Assembly: GCA_035582835.1 (NCBI GenBank)
Contig: JAYKAV010000012.1
Coordinates: forward strand, 1,515,877 to 1,579,876
Direction: 5' to 3'
DNA from: Phoebastria nigripes
Taxonomy: Eukaryota; Chordata; Aves; Procellariiformes; Diomedeidae
Length of the DNA: 64,000 bases
Shown here: positions 13,601 through 25,500 of the stretch, in pieces
Position numbering within the stretch: the stretch's first letter is position 1
Layout of the letters: each line of letters opens with the position of its first letter
The notes under the pieces: model-generated
What the model saw: the letters and a program-made list of their open reading frames with translations, nothing else
The model's database searches: none
Told to the model about the DNA's origin: nothing
Translations under genes and position numbers: made by a program

Positions 13601-16573
13601 ATGTCAGCCCTTTTATTTGTCAAGGTTAAAAATTACACAAGGGAAAAATAAACACAGAACTTGTAGGCATGAGGAAGTGAGAGAGCTGGATGAGGGAGCA
13701 GCCATCCTGAAAAGGAAAAAATCTTAGCTATATCTACAAAAATCCATCCCCCCCTTCAGAGCCTGCATGATCTCCAGCCAGTACCAGTTAACTTTAAGCA
13801 ACCCCATGGGGCAGTGGTTCAGGCTGATGGTGGCCTGGCAGTCTCTAGGACCGGGGTGGGGGCTCAGTACCAAAGGACTTGTTTGTGTTAGGGATTCCAG
13901 TCCATGACTGCTCCTTATGCCGTAAAGCTGCGTTTTATTTTTGAAGAAACAAGAATAAATCTTAGTATTATTAGAATGTAACCAGTNCCTATGTGGAAAG
14001 AAGAAAAGTTTAATCCCTTCACTGCAAACCTCTGAAGTGAAATTGTTAGAGCCTGATGACACTGGGATACTGAACGTGACCAGAGTGAGAGAGGATTGAG
14101 CTGGGTTTTTAGCTGAGTGTTTTTTCAAAACATCTTCAAAAAGCAGAAGTTGCAGTACTGATCTGGCAAATGTTTCACCAGTCCAGCCTGGAAGCTTGGA
14201 TTAAGTGGCACCGAAGGCTTCAGAGAAGGGCTGAGGAACCAAGTGGTGGGTTTTTGGTGTCGTTGGGTCAGGAATGGCACAGCACAGACAGAGGTGACTT
14301 TCTCAGTGACAGCATTTTTCTGTTAAATTAACTAGATGTTCTTGTTAGAAGCATCCAGGTGCCTTTGACGGCTGGCTCACGTCTTAACATCAATATTAAG
14401 CAAAGGTGCTTTTTGCAGCGTATATGTACATACATACAACTTTTTGGGGGGTTGTATTGATTTATTTAGTTCTGTCCTTCAAAAGTGCATTTTACGTGTT
14501 GAAAAAGCAAATAATTATCTGTACCCATGTGATCACAATGAAGTGACACTAGAAAGAACAAGAGTAACTCAATTATCAAGTTTTTCTGGGAAACAAAAAT
14601 TGTACCTTATGTGGTTGCTGCAAGAGCATTTAGCTATGGAAACACAATGGTGACTGCATGCCCTGCATGTGCTCAGTACTGAGCAATCCATAGGATAATA
14701 ATCTTTCCCTGCTGCAAAGTACATACTCTAAATAGGAATGACAGCACCCTATGAGCTAGTGTCTTAGGGACCGGAAGGCAAAGTCTGAAGGCAATGTAGA
14801 TTTTACGGATAATTCTTGGTTATCATTGGCAAGTTTTAAAATAAGCTAAGAATTTATATCCTCCCACTCCCTGTCAGGCAGATGGCCTTGGTCATGGAGA
14901 ATGACAATGAGGAGAAGATCCTTCAAATATGATCTACAAGATTCCAAATATATTTTTTTTTCCATATGCTATCAGTCATGTGCTTAAAGTTTCTGTGTTT
15001 TGTGGAGACTTGGGAGTCTTGACAGATGATAATTCTGCATTGGGATCAGAATTTGTCTGCAGAGAAGTCTTTGGAATTTAGCAGCTTATTTGTCTTACAG
15101 TCTCCTTACAGGTTGGCTTGTGTGTTTATGTGTGTATATATATATAAAAAAAAAAAAAAAGAAGAAAGAAAAATTGCAAGAGAAGGGTGTACACTATATA
15201 TAGGGGATTTTATATTTAAATGTAGTAGTTTTTGTGCTGAATATCCACTAAAATTTCAAATCAGCTTCTTTTAACCTTAATACTATGCTTGACATTTAAT
15301 TTCTAATTTTTATCTGATGCAAAAATTGAGAGGGTGTTTTCATATTTATTCGTTTTTAGTATTTAGCTGAAGTCACCTTGAAAGGTCAGCAGCCATTGCC
15401 ATAGCTTTTCAGTCTTCACAATCCTCAATGCTAAACAGTAGTTTTGAGGACCTTGAAGGCATATGGGTAGCAGAGAAAGCCGTAAAGGGAACAAATGTGA
15501 GTAATTAGTGCTTTGCCTCTATGAAATGTTTGATTGAGGGGAAACCCTGCAGCTGTGTTGAGGCTAAACTCATTTCAGTTGGTGTGAACTTGGCCTGAGG
15601 AATGACTTCAAACCAAGCCTGCAGTGGCAGTCAAATTTATCAAGGACAGTGAGGAAGCTGCCCTTAAAATGGGGTAGTGGTTTTGGATGAGTGTGGAGTT
15701 GGGGTACGGGAATTGAGGTAGAAGTGATGGCAGGCATGGCAGTGCGTTTCCAGAGGGGTACCACAATTCACTTGTGCTGCCTCTGCACCCCAAGCCAGCA
15801 TCCATTAAACGGGAAGCAGAAGGGATGGGGGAGAGGGAGTAGCGCCAGGGAGAGAGGAGAGCCCTTTGCAGGCTTTTGAGAAGATGGGGAGTTCATATGG
15901 GATTCTTATTCTTTACATTGGCGAGAATAACTGAATGTTCAGCATGAAACTGGATAAAATATTTTATTCTTGTAACTTCTCCAAGAAACCTTTATTGAAA
16001 AGAATGTGAAACTATTGAAGGCTTTCATTTTCTGAAGTTCAAAAGAAAAAAGAAACACAAACCAAAACTGTGGGAAAAAGTGTAAAAGTTCTTGGAAAAA
16101 AAAATTTCAGAGAAAGTGGGGGTTTTTTCAGACATTTTCTGGGGGGCAGGGGATTTCTGTTTGCAGAAATTTATTTCTTTCAGCTTTCTGTGTTAAAGCT
16201 TTCATAACCGATAGTTTGCATACGTTTGTGCTGTATTGAGGATCTTTGTGATCCTTTGCTGAGGTTTGTTCCTGCCTAAAATGAGTCAGTCTGATGATAA
16301 CTGGGAAGGGATTGAGTGGAGCTGTCTGCTTCTCATGCAGAATGAATTCCCTCCTGCTGTACCTTGCTTTCCCTTCAGGTACTCCCAATGTTTACATTTT
16401 CTGTTCTCTTTATTGTACCTTTTCTGTGCAGAAACTACTGGATTTGTTTGTCTGCTCTGTGTTTTTATAAGTATAGTGAGCCTGGTCATTGCTTTGATGG
16501 CCCCTGCTGCTACCATAGCTGTAAAACCACAACTGGAGGTAGTGGGGAGGGGGTGCTAATTGTAAAGTTTGGA

Positions 16574-16879
16574 GGGGGGGGGGGGCCAAGACCTTGAGGT
16601 TTTACTAAAACCTCAGATTCGTCACACAAGTCCATTGCCACAAACTGTTTTGCACGCTACGCATGCAAAGGTGTTGAGAGTCCTGACTTAGAGAAGTACC
16701 TTTGAGTCTGAGATCCCAAACAGTTAACTACTCTAAAGAGCAATGTGATATTCGTGCAGGGTTTAAATTATGGCTAATACAGGATTAAAGTTAAACATTG
16801 TGTTGGGAACTAGACATCAAAGTACTCAAAACAAACAAACAAAAAAAAAAAAAGAGAGAAAAGAAAAGGGGGGGGGGGG
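16574..16879. repeat. Two G12 homopolymers 282 bases apart
   Basis: Runs of 12 G at 16574-16585 and 16868-16879; the second follows an A-rich stretch (CAAA units and 13 A) starting near 16831. Such runs can form quadruplex structures in transcript or DNA and are error-prone in assembly. No function is inferred. Confidence 0.85.
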
Positions 16880-19800
16880 AAGTGTCAGGAAAATGAGTTG
16901 CAGCCTTAGACTTAAAAACTCAGTAACTTTAAAAGAAAAACTTTTATCCTTCAGAGATTTTGAAGTGCCTGTCACTTAATGCTCCTTCCTTCAAGTCGTG
17001 GTTAAAGGCTCATTTCAGAAAACCACAATGACTCAGCTACTTTGAATATCTGTTCAGTTAGCATGTGGCTCATATTGGAAGCCCTAAGATTTTATCCCAC
17101 CTCCAAAGATGGTTTTTATTGGTGGATACTTTATTGGAAGTATCTTTTGCACTATGCTAATTTTAAACATACTTTAAATGTTTAGATTTTTAAAGAAGTG
17201 TAAAGGCATAGTACGCTGATATTGGTAAGTAGAAAGGACAATATTTGTTTATAAATATTTATTATTTTGCAAATGCAAAGGTAAGTTTATCTAGATTTTT
17301 TTTTTTTCCTGCATTTGAAAGTGACTGCTCCAGGAACAGTGCTGTCTAATGTTTATTGCAGTACGGTGCTGGATTATTCTGATCTCTGCTGAAGGACTGA
17401 AAATTAGTTCCTTGGATTTTTTTTTTTGGATTGAATCAATTAACTTGAAGAAACAGTTCCTCCTACAGTGCTTTGGCCTCCTCAGATCTGTGTGCTGGTC
17501 AGACAGCGCCTTCAGAATAGTCCATGGACATCCTTGCATGCATCAATATGTACATCTTGTCTTTCTGGTTGTGACCTCAGATAAATTCTTTTGTGTTCCT
17601 CTGTACAGCGCTACATGTTCTTGAGGACAGGACCTGCCTTGTTCTGTGCTTTATGTCCTCAAGCTCTTTGCCTGGGAATGGTACAGGTGGCTTGGAGATA
17701 GTTGGTTCTGGACAGAGCTTTTGCAGAATCAGTTGGGTGGCCTGGTGAGAGATGTTTCTGAACCTATCAAAGGGAATTTTTGAGCAAAACCTATATAAAT
17801 ATACATAAAACAGAACTAGTAGATTGTGCAGGAAGGAACTGTGTGGTAGGGCTGCAATATATCTTTTTATCCTTATCTAGCGGACAGAAGCTTGAGGGTG
17901 GTAGGAGGAATAGATGATAGCGACCAGGTATTTGTGGTGATTAAGAAAAGTAAGGTGTTTAATGGAATAACCCTTCCATAAGACATAGTGATCTACAGGA
18001 TGACTTCTTTAATAGTCTGAGATTGAGCTTCATCAGGCAGCATCCTGTGTGGGTTTTCTGTGCTTACAAATCTGTGGCACAACCAGCTGTCAGGTTGGGC
18101 TTTTTAGATTCATATGGAGCTAGTCCAACCTCTCAATTAAAATTTATGCAACTGACTGAATTGCTGAAGTGGACATCTTGCTTTGCAATGATTCTTGATT
18201 ACTAGCATCATGCTGGTGCTAGATCCGAGGACACAGAAATAATCTCTTACTCATTTTTCTCTGTATTTCGCTGTTGGTACACAGAAGTGTTGCCATGGAG
18301 GAGAGCGTGGGGTGGGAGTAGGCAGGAGCCAGCTGCTTTAGGGCCACACTGGGAGGAAGGCTGGGGGAGGATAATGCATGAAGTCTGTTCTTGCAAAGAG
18401 TCCTAGGAACTTTGCTGTCAAGTGTTGTGTGCGTTCATTACGGAAGAGCTTTGAAGGCACGTAGGAAAGGGTGGGTCTTTCAAAGAGAGGAAATCTGCTT
18501 TCTCTGCACTGCTTGGGAAGGAAGAGGTTACAGAGCTAACATGCATGGTGGCCTTCATGGGCCTTTGTTTTTACTCAAGAGTGCCTCGGCAATCTTGTGC
18601 GCCTTCATGCATTGTTTAAACAAGTACTGCTTTTTCATGACGTGGCCCTTCAAGGATGTGCAGTACAACGGTAATATTTATAAATAAGTGCTTTGCAAGT
18701 TTTTAATCTAGCCAGCACAGTAAGTTTGCTGATAATTAAGTAACACTCCTTTACCTGGAATATGCTTGTGACCTGGCCAGATGTGGGGGTTTTTTTTGTG
18801 TGTGTATTAACATTTGTTTGTCTCTTCTCATGAGGTCAGGTGTTCCTACAGTTCACTTTGGGTAGCTGTGCTGTTTGAGGCCAAGATTTACCATAGCTTT
18901 GGAAGCCTTTTCCAGTTGGTCATATCCCTACAGAACAGCAAACTGACAGTGCAGGACTGGATTTAATGGTGGAATTACATGAGATACCATTATTGCAATT
19001 GGATGACCCTTTCTGCTTGCTTCTGTACATATTATCTTTTTGTAAATGTAACTCAGTGGTCAGTTGTGGGGATGACTGCGTACAGGTTTGATAGAAGTGC
19101 TTCTCAACTGCTCCCATGCATTAGGAAGTGGAAATCCTGAGTACCAAGAGATCAAGGAAGATAGTGTGATGTGATATTCTTTCTGCATGCCTGGCATCTC
19201 TGTCAGTGTTGCAATCATTTTGACCCATTTTTGTTACCATTTTCCAATGATTTCTGAAAACTTTCATCATAAATCTACTAGACCTTACAAAATGGAGACT
19301 GCAGGGATAATTTCTTCATCAGCTTTCATTAGAATAGAGCAAAAGGGTGTTCTGTTGCTGAACTGAAGGATCCATCCTTGCTACATCACGGTGGGTATAT
19401 CAGCAGTCTCAGTTTAAATATCGTCAGTAAAAAAAAAAGTTGATTTGTATACATAACAAGCATATGGCTTAAGGCTTCTGCTCAGCAGTTATTTGGATGT
19501 ATTTATTAGTAAAAGTACCACGCAGGGATGTTTAACAAGAAAAACTTGTTCTCTGGAATAAGGTTGGGGTTTATGAAGTTAATTAGTATTCCATGAGCAG
19601 CTCTTGAGTGAAGGCTGAATGCTTTCTGATTTTAGCGGTCATTTGTGTCTCCAAACGTGGGTTGTCTGAGAGTGTGGGCTATCTGATGACAATTTTCAAG
19701 ACATGTTATTGTAAAGAAGTGGAGATAATGTGCATGAAAATTACAATATTTGGCAATGTTTGTAGTGGTGCAAGTTCAGGGATGGGATACAAAAAACTCT

Positions 19801-21573
19801 TGTTATGTCCTTACTTTGGCAGGTTGTGTGTTGTGACCTACCATTACGCTTCCAGCCTCAATATTCCTTTCAAAAAATGTGATTACTCTCACAATGTCAT
19901 AGTAGCGTTTTGGCTTAGAAAGTTGCTGCTATACAGTGCACACGATTCTCCAACGCTTTCCTTGAGCAGCTCATCTGTTTCTCTTTAAATATTGAGTCTT
20001 TGTAATGTTTTTAACCATACTTTAAATGGCTTCACCTTGTAAAAGCCTTCAAAGCTTTTTGAATGACCAAGTGGGGAAAACTACATAGTGGAAGCGCTCC
20101 TGTGCTGCCACGCCGCAGGAGGATTCAAGGCACTAATGACCACTTGAGGTCTTCAATAGTCCTCTGTTTCTATGACAGTGGAAGATCATGTAAAAATAAT
20201 TCACTGCATGTGAGTTTGTACCAGCCAATATCTTTTGGTTAAGTCTCATGATCCTTCTTTCTTAAAAAAGTTCTTCATTTAACTTAATGTATAGTATCGC
20301 TAGTGCTCTGATCTTTAGTAAGAAAATAATAGATTTGTGCCTGAATATATCTAATGTGCAGTTTGTGTATCTGAATGGAAAAGTAACAGGCTTTTTGAAT
20401 ATTTTCGAAGGGCAAATAGAAGACATGCTCGGTATCTTGAAGTTCACCTTTTTGAAAATCCAGAGACATGGCAGACAAGTAAATTTAAACCACTGCTTCT
20501 AGTGACTTCCTTTTCATACTGTGGGTGACTTACTAAAATTGAAAGTCAATGAGGAAAGTCCCAAGTGCTCTTCCAGATCTAAAATCTCAGGAAGTTACAG
20601 ATAATGGACTCTTCACATCTTTGTCACTTAGTTTTTTGTTTCACATAACGTACATATCCTCAGGTGTTTTGAGGGGAGTTTTTGTTCTGCTTCTATCAGT
20701 TATCTTTGAATAAGGTCCAGATATTTAATCAGTACCGTTGGCACTTTCCATGATTAAGCTTTTGGATTCATCAGTGTCTGGGTTTCATTTACGATTTGCT
20801 GAAATAGTCTTTATTTCTGAACTCCCAGACAGAATCTATTTTTTGAGCATCTCTAATATCAAGAATACTTGCAATCCATCTTTCATAACTTGTGTCTAGT
20901 TTATCGTGAGAGTCATATCAAAGTCACTTGTTGGTTCAAGAAGCTGATGTACTTGTTTTTCCAAAAGCGTGTGTTAAACTTGTTGTGGGTAAAAATTATC
21001 CCTGGGGTCTACAGAGGAGTAACATAGCCAAGTGCTACCTCTTACTACTGCAATTTTCCTCTGAAGTCATAAATCCAGAAAGCATTGTTCCAGACCTCCT
21101 CCATGGGAGAGCTGGCATGGGATGGTGCATTGAGTGCTCTTGTTGCTGTCAGTGCCAAGGGCCATTTTTTAGTGGTTGAAAACAGCAACTGGCACCGTAA
21201 CAGGTGAAACGACACTGTTCAGAGGTCACTGTTGATGTAGTTCTTGTGAACTCCTGTTAAATTTACAGCGGAGCAGGAGAGGGCTGCAGTAATTCTTAAA
21301 ACGCTTCATCACATCTGTGAAACCAGCGGGGTTAGGTCCTGCCTCTGAATGGTCTTTGGTCCGTGTTTGAGTGGGGCTGCCTTGACCGTGAGTTGCCGTT
21401 TCAGGCTGTCCTGGCATCCCCCCACCAAAGGATTTCATCTGCCTGCACACCTGCCTCCATTCCACACTGCAGACCAACAGTTGCAATTCAATATTATCAG
21501 ATCTGTTGGATATAATCAGTTTTTTTTAGTTGCTTCTGCTGTTTTTGAATGCAAGATCTTGTGTGGAAAAGGA

Positions 21574-21611
21574 AAATTAATCTGAAACCTGGTGAAATTA
21601 ATCTGAAACCT
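21574..21611 (+). repeat. Short 21-base-period tandem duplication
   Basis: AAATTAATCTGAAACCT occurs at 21574-21590 and again at 21595-21611, identical over 17 bases. Likely replication slippage. Intronic, no gene affected. Confidence 0.85.
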
Positions 21612-23324
21612 CAAATCCTGAAAATCAGGGCATAAACCTGACGTAGATCTGGAAGTAGAGGCTGGACCACCTAACACAACCAGAAAACAACTTTAATACA
21701 ATTATGATACAAATAATAATTGGAAAAAAAAAAAAAAAAAGACGACAGTGATTGAAATAAATGAAGGAAGAGAAGGGACAGGAGCAGACAATGTTAGAGG
21801 ACTTCAGTGCATTTTTCTGACCTGCGAAGGTTATTGCTGCTTTGAGGCTACTGACAAAGGTGGTATTTGTGATTCGAGACGGCTATCTTTGCTGACTCTG
21901 TGCAGATATGAGTGTAGGATATGTTCAGACAGTGATGCAGCTGGTGTTATTTAATACCTCTCACCAGCCCATCCATCACTTTTGAATCCAGCTTTCTTCC
22001 GCACTGATTGATATGTTATCATTATGTCAATAAGGCAGCTTGAAAGATGGCTTAAAACATTGAAAATACCTAACTATTGTTCTTTATTGAAAAGGAATTT
22101 TTTAAAATGGATGTAGCACTAAGTGGTTTGAATACATTTATTTTTCTCTAGACTTTTCAGAAACAAATACAGGTAGGGATGTATGTTGTGGTGGCAATGG
22201 TCATGCCTTGAGGGCGAGATAGTAATGCACAGCCCTTTTTGGTGCTTCCCTTGGCAATGCAGATGCCTTGATGCATCATTGCTATGGTCCGAGGGCTTCT
22301 TTACATCACAAGGATCAATTAAGGCTGGGAAAATGCACATGAGTCTCAATGTTAAGGAAAAACTTTATCAGTGCTGTAGTGATAGCTAGGTAAAGGTTTA
22401 ATAATCATTGTTTTCCCTCCGATTTTTCAGTTGATTATGTGTTGCTGTGAAGGCCTCCCAGCTGCAACTGTCAAATGCCACACTAATGTACAGATTTGCT
22501 CATCTTTTTGCAGCTGGCAGGAGAGGGAACTGAAATGAATGGATCTGTTGATTCACACACACTGTGAGAAGGCAACAATTAATAGGCTTTGAAATGCAAT
22601 GACTGGTAAATATTGTGTTCTTGAAGGTAAATTGGCTTAGGAAACAAGCAGCATTCAGGATTGAACGCACAGGTGAGTACTCCTTGCTTGGCTTTAGTAG
22701 AGTGCCGGTGTGACTGCTGCAGAGAGGGAGCGTGAATTTAGAAAGCCAAGTATTGCAAAAGTGCAGCACTTGAGAGCGTGGGGCAGGGGAGCTCCTGCTT
22801 TGGCTGGTGCAGCTCTTGTGACGCAGGGATAAGAAGACTTGAGGTCCATCACTTGCATGTCCTTACTGTGGTATCAGCATAATGGGGTTTTTTTGGTTTC
22901 TCTTGTCTCAAAGATTTCAGGGAAATAAGGCAGGCATTGTCATGTGAAATTACAGCACCTAAAAACAAACTTCTTGGTCTGCTTAATAGTTGAAGAAGTT
23001 AAAGAAATGAAACCGATGGTTTCCTTTACAGGCATGTTTTAACTCCTTGATTTATTGTATGAAGTTTTGGGGTTCCTGTTGCAGGCTCTTACAATCTGTT
23101 CTCCAGGGACATAATCAGTTGTGATAAACTGAGGAGTCCTAGAAGCTGCTGTGTCCATTGGAAAATAGAGACACCAAGTTAAAACAGTGTTTATTTCTGC
23201 AAAAGGCTTACACTTGGAGCCTGTATGAAACATCCCTTAGAGATGGATGATACCGTGTTCTGCTTCTTTTTTCTAGAAGATAATGAAGTAGTAGAGCAGG
23301 CTAAAATAAATTGAATGACATCTG

Positions 23325-23369
23325 TTTTTTTTTTTTTTTAAAAAGAAAAAAAAAAAAAAGAAAAAAAAA
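23325..23369. repeat. T15 then A-rich palindromic tract
   Basis: Fifteen T followed directly by A-rich sequence with two G interruptions. The T and A arms can pair as a hairpin in transcript or extruded DNA. Intronic. Confidence 0.9.
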
Positions 23370-25189
23370 CTCAACTCGGTTCCTTGGAAGTTGAAAAACA
23401 AACAGTATTCTCTTTAGCAACTCCACCGTTGTGCTTGTCCTCATCTAGTAGCAAATTGGCAGCTTTGTACAGCAGGGTGAAATGTGTGTCAATCTAGGAT
23501 ACACAGTGCATTTTTAGGGTTTGGATTTTTGTTTTTGCATGCTCACTGCACTCAGGTGCCAAGCACTTCAGGAGATGGTAAGTGCCCCATCAGCATCTCT
23601 TTCCAGATATAATCTATGGTGATTCCATTGCCTATTTAGAATGACGGCATTGCATTGCATTAAAAAAAACCCAAACTCCAGTAAGAATGTGCTGTCGGCT
23701 CCTGCCGGCTGGGATAAATGCCTTCAGGCCTCTGCTGGCAGGCTCTGCTTCCGCTCATGGTCGCTGAACATTTGTTCTTCCCATTTGCAATCCGGTCTAG
23801 TGAAGCTGGCTTATTCACATTTCTATTATTCAGCTGTCTGGCTTTTTTAATACAGCATGGTTTTGCTGCTTTGGCTTCCAGCTCTCATTTGCCTTATTTG
23901 GTAAAGCAGTGCTCTTAAGCTGTTCCTGGAAGGGGCTGTTTTACTAGTTTAGGGACTATTTTCCACTTTCATTTTTGATCTCTAAAGCTACAGATTGTGT
24001 TTCAGCAGCGGTGCTGGCATAGCTTAACTCTTCAGTGCTGTCAAACTGGAATATTGTACTTTTTAGAAGTGCTTGAAGTGTTTTATTCTCTGCTGTAACA
24101 CACTGGTGTGCTGCTGCAGACAATTTGAGCAGAGGCAATATATGGCAGAACTTGTGTTTACAGCATATATATACCTTGTCAGCATAATTACTTGACAAAA
24201 TGATAACCAGAGTGCTATCTTCAGTGCTAAGACTACGTTATGGAGGACTCGGCCAAATTTTAATTAGCTGCATGATTTGTTGGCGTCTTCTGTGCTCTGT
24301 TCCTGGGAAGGGGAGTGGCGTACAGCGACGGAGTGAACTTGGACGGATTGAGCAGCATCATTTGATAGGCTTCAGCAAGAGCATCTCTGGTCCCCTGCCA
24401 AAAGGATGGTGACTGTTTAAAGTAGAGAGAGGGAGAGGGCCTCAGTTAGTGAGGTGAAAGACTCAAACCAAGCCTAGGAAGAGAAAGCAAGGAGTAAAGC
24501 TTTCAGACTCAGAAAACAGATGTGGACACTAGTCTTTTACTCTGTTTGCCTGGGAGTGCAGCACAGTTCAGCAGCATGACTCTGCTCTATTCAACTCCAG
24601 GTTGGCGTTTCCTATAATTAAGGCAGGTCTGGGGTTTTTGCATTTATCTTTGCTTTGCTAAGCTCTTCAAATAGTGCTGCTCAAGTCCATCTATAGCCAA
24701 TTTACGGGAAGTCTGAACATCCGTGTGGCAGCACACACCTTATGGATGCTGTCTGATACTGCCAGTGTAGCACTGGGTGTCTGCTGCCACGCTGCTGGTA
24801 ACTGCATTTTTCACAGCTGGCTGTCCTCTGCAAGCTCCACAGAGAAGACGACGACTTGGGAATTCACCCAGTATTACCTTGAAAATTGAAGAAACTATCT
24901 GAAAAACGGCGTTGCAGTTCAGCAGAGGCATATGTCAAAGACTGCACTTAGTTGACTGCATCCAGGGAGGAGGAGGATGGGCACACGCGGCAGTGCGGTA
25001 GGAAAGGATCTGGGGATTGCAGGATTCACAGTTTGAATAGGAGTTATCGATGCTGTGCTGCTAAAAAAGTGCAATTGCTGCCTTGGAATATATAAAAAGA
25101 AACATTGCCAAAAGACATAGTAATTATTTTTTCCAATTTTACTTCCTGGCAGAGCCTCAAGTGAAGTATCTTGTTTAGTACTGCACCTC

Positions 25190-25500
25190 ATGCTTCCAGA
25201 AAGATATGAGCCAACTAGAGAAAATCCAGAGGAGGGTAAAGGTCAGGAGCAAGACCGATTAGCCTTGCACCTCGGTAGTTGTGGGACAGAGGAGCCTGCA
25301 AATACTGCTGGGAGAGGGAGGAGAAGTTCTGTTCTGCATGCCCGCATGGAGAGGGAAAGAAGTAATGAGCTTAAATTGTAAAAACAAATAGGTTAGATAC
25401 AGAAATAGTGGAGTGCTGGAATAGATGACTTCAGGAGATATGTCAGGAATGGAGTAGGCATAGTTAATTCTGCCTTTGGGAGGGAGCGATGAGCTAAGTA
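25190..25500 (+). mobile_element. Ancient CR1-like LINE 3' fragment
   Basis: Diverged but ordered phrases of a CR1 3' region: AGAAAATCCAGAGGAGGGTA near 25220 (compare 'agagtccagaggagggccac'), AATGAGCTTAAATTG near 25365, GTGCTGGAATAGATGACTTC near 25411, then GTCAGGAATGG and ATAGTTAATTCTGCCTTTGG near 25461. It is the same orientation as the gene and much older than the copy at 9016-11020. Boundaries and subfamily are uncertain. Confidence 0.6.

Larger units (their letters stand above)
11021..25189. other. Long ITPR1 intron, middle part
   Basis: AT-rich intronic DNA with no recognised gene, RNA gene or well-preserved transposon. Holds simple tracts: T run 13531-13543, TA then A tract 15128-15161, two G12 runs (16574-16585 and 16868-16879), A17 at 21724-21740, a 21-base-period duplication at 21574-21611 and a T15/A-rich palindrome at 23325-23369. 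Open frames up to 134 codons (13724-14128, minus) look like chance. N at 13987. Confidence 0.7.

Noticed and set aside
13724..14128. 134-codon minus-strand open frame as a gene
   Set aside because: Low-complexity, contains an N codon, no family resemblance, no splice or promoter context.
19608..19988. 126-codon plus-strand open frame as a gene
   Set aside because: Composition looks like translated intron (Cys/Phe/Leu-rich), with no domain recognised.
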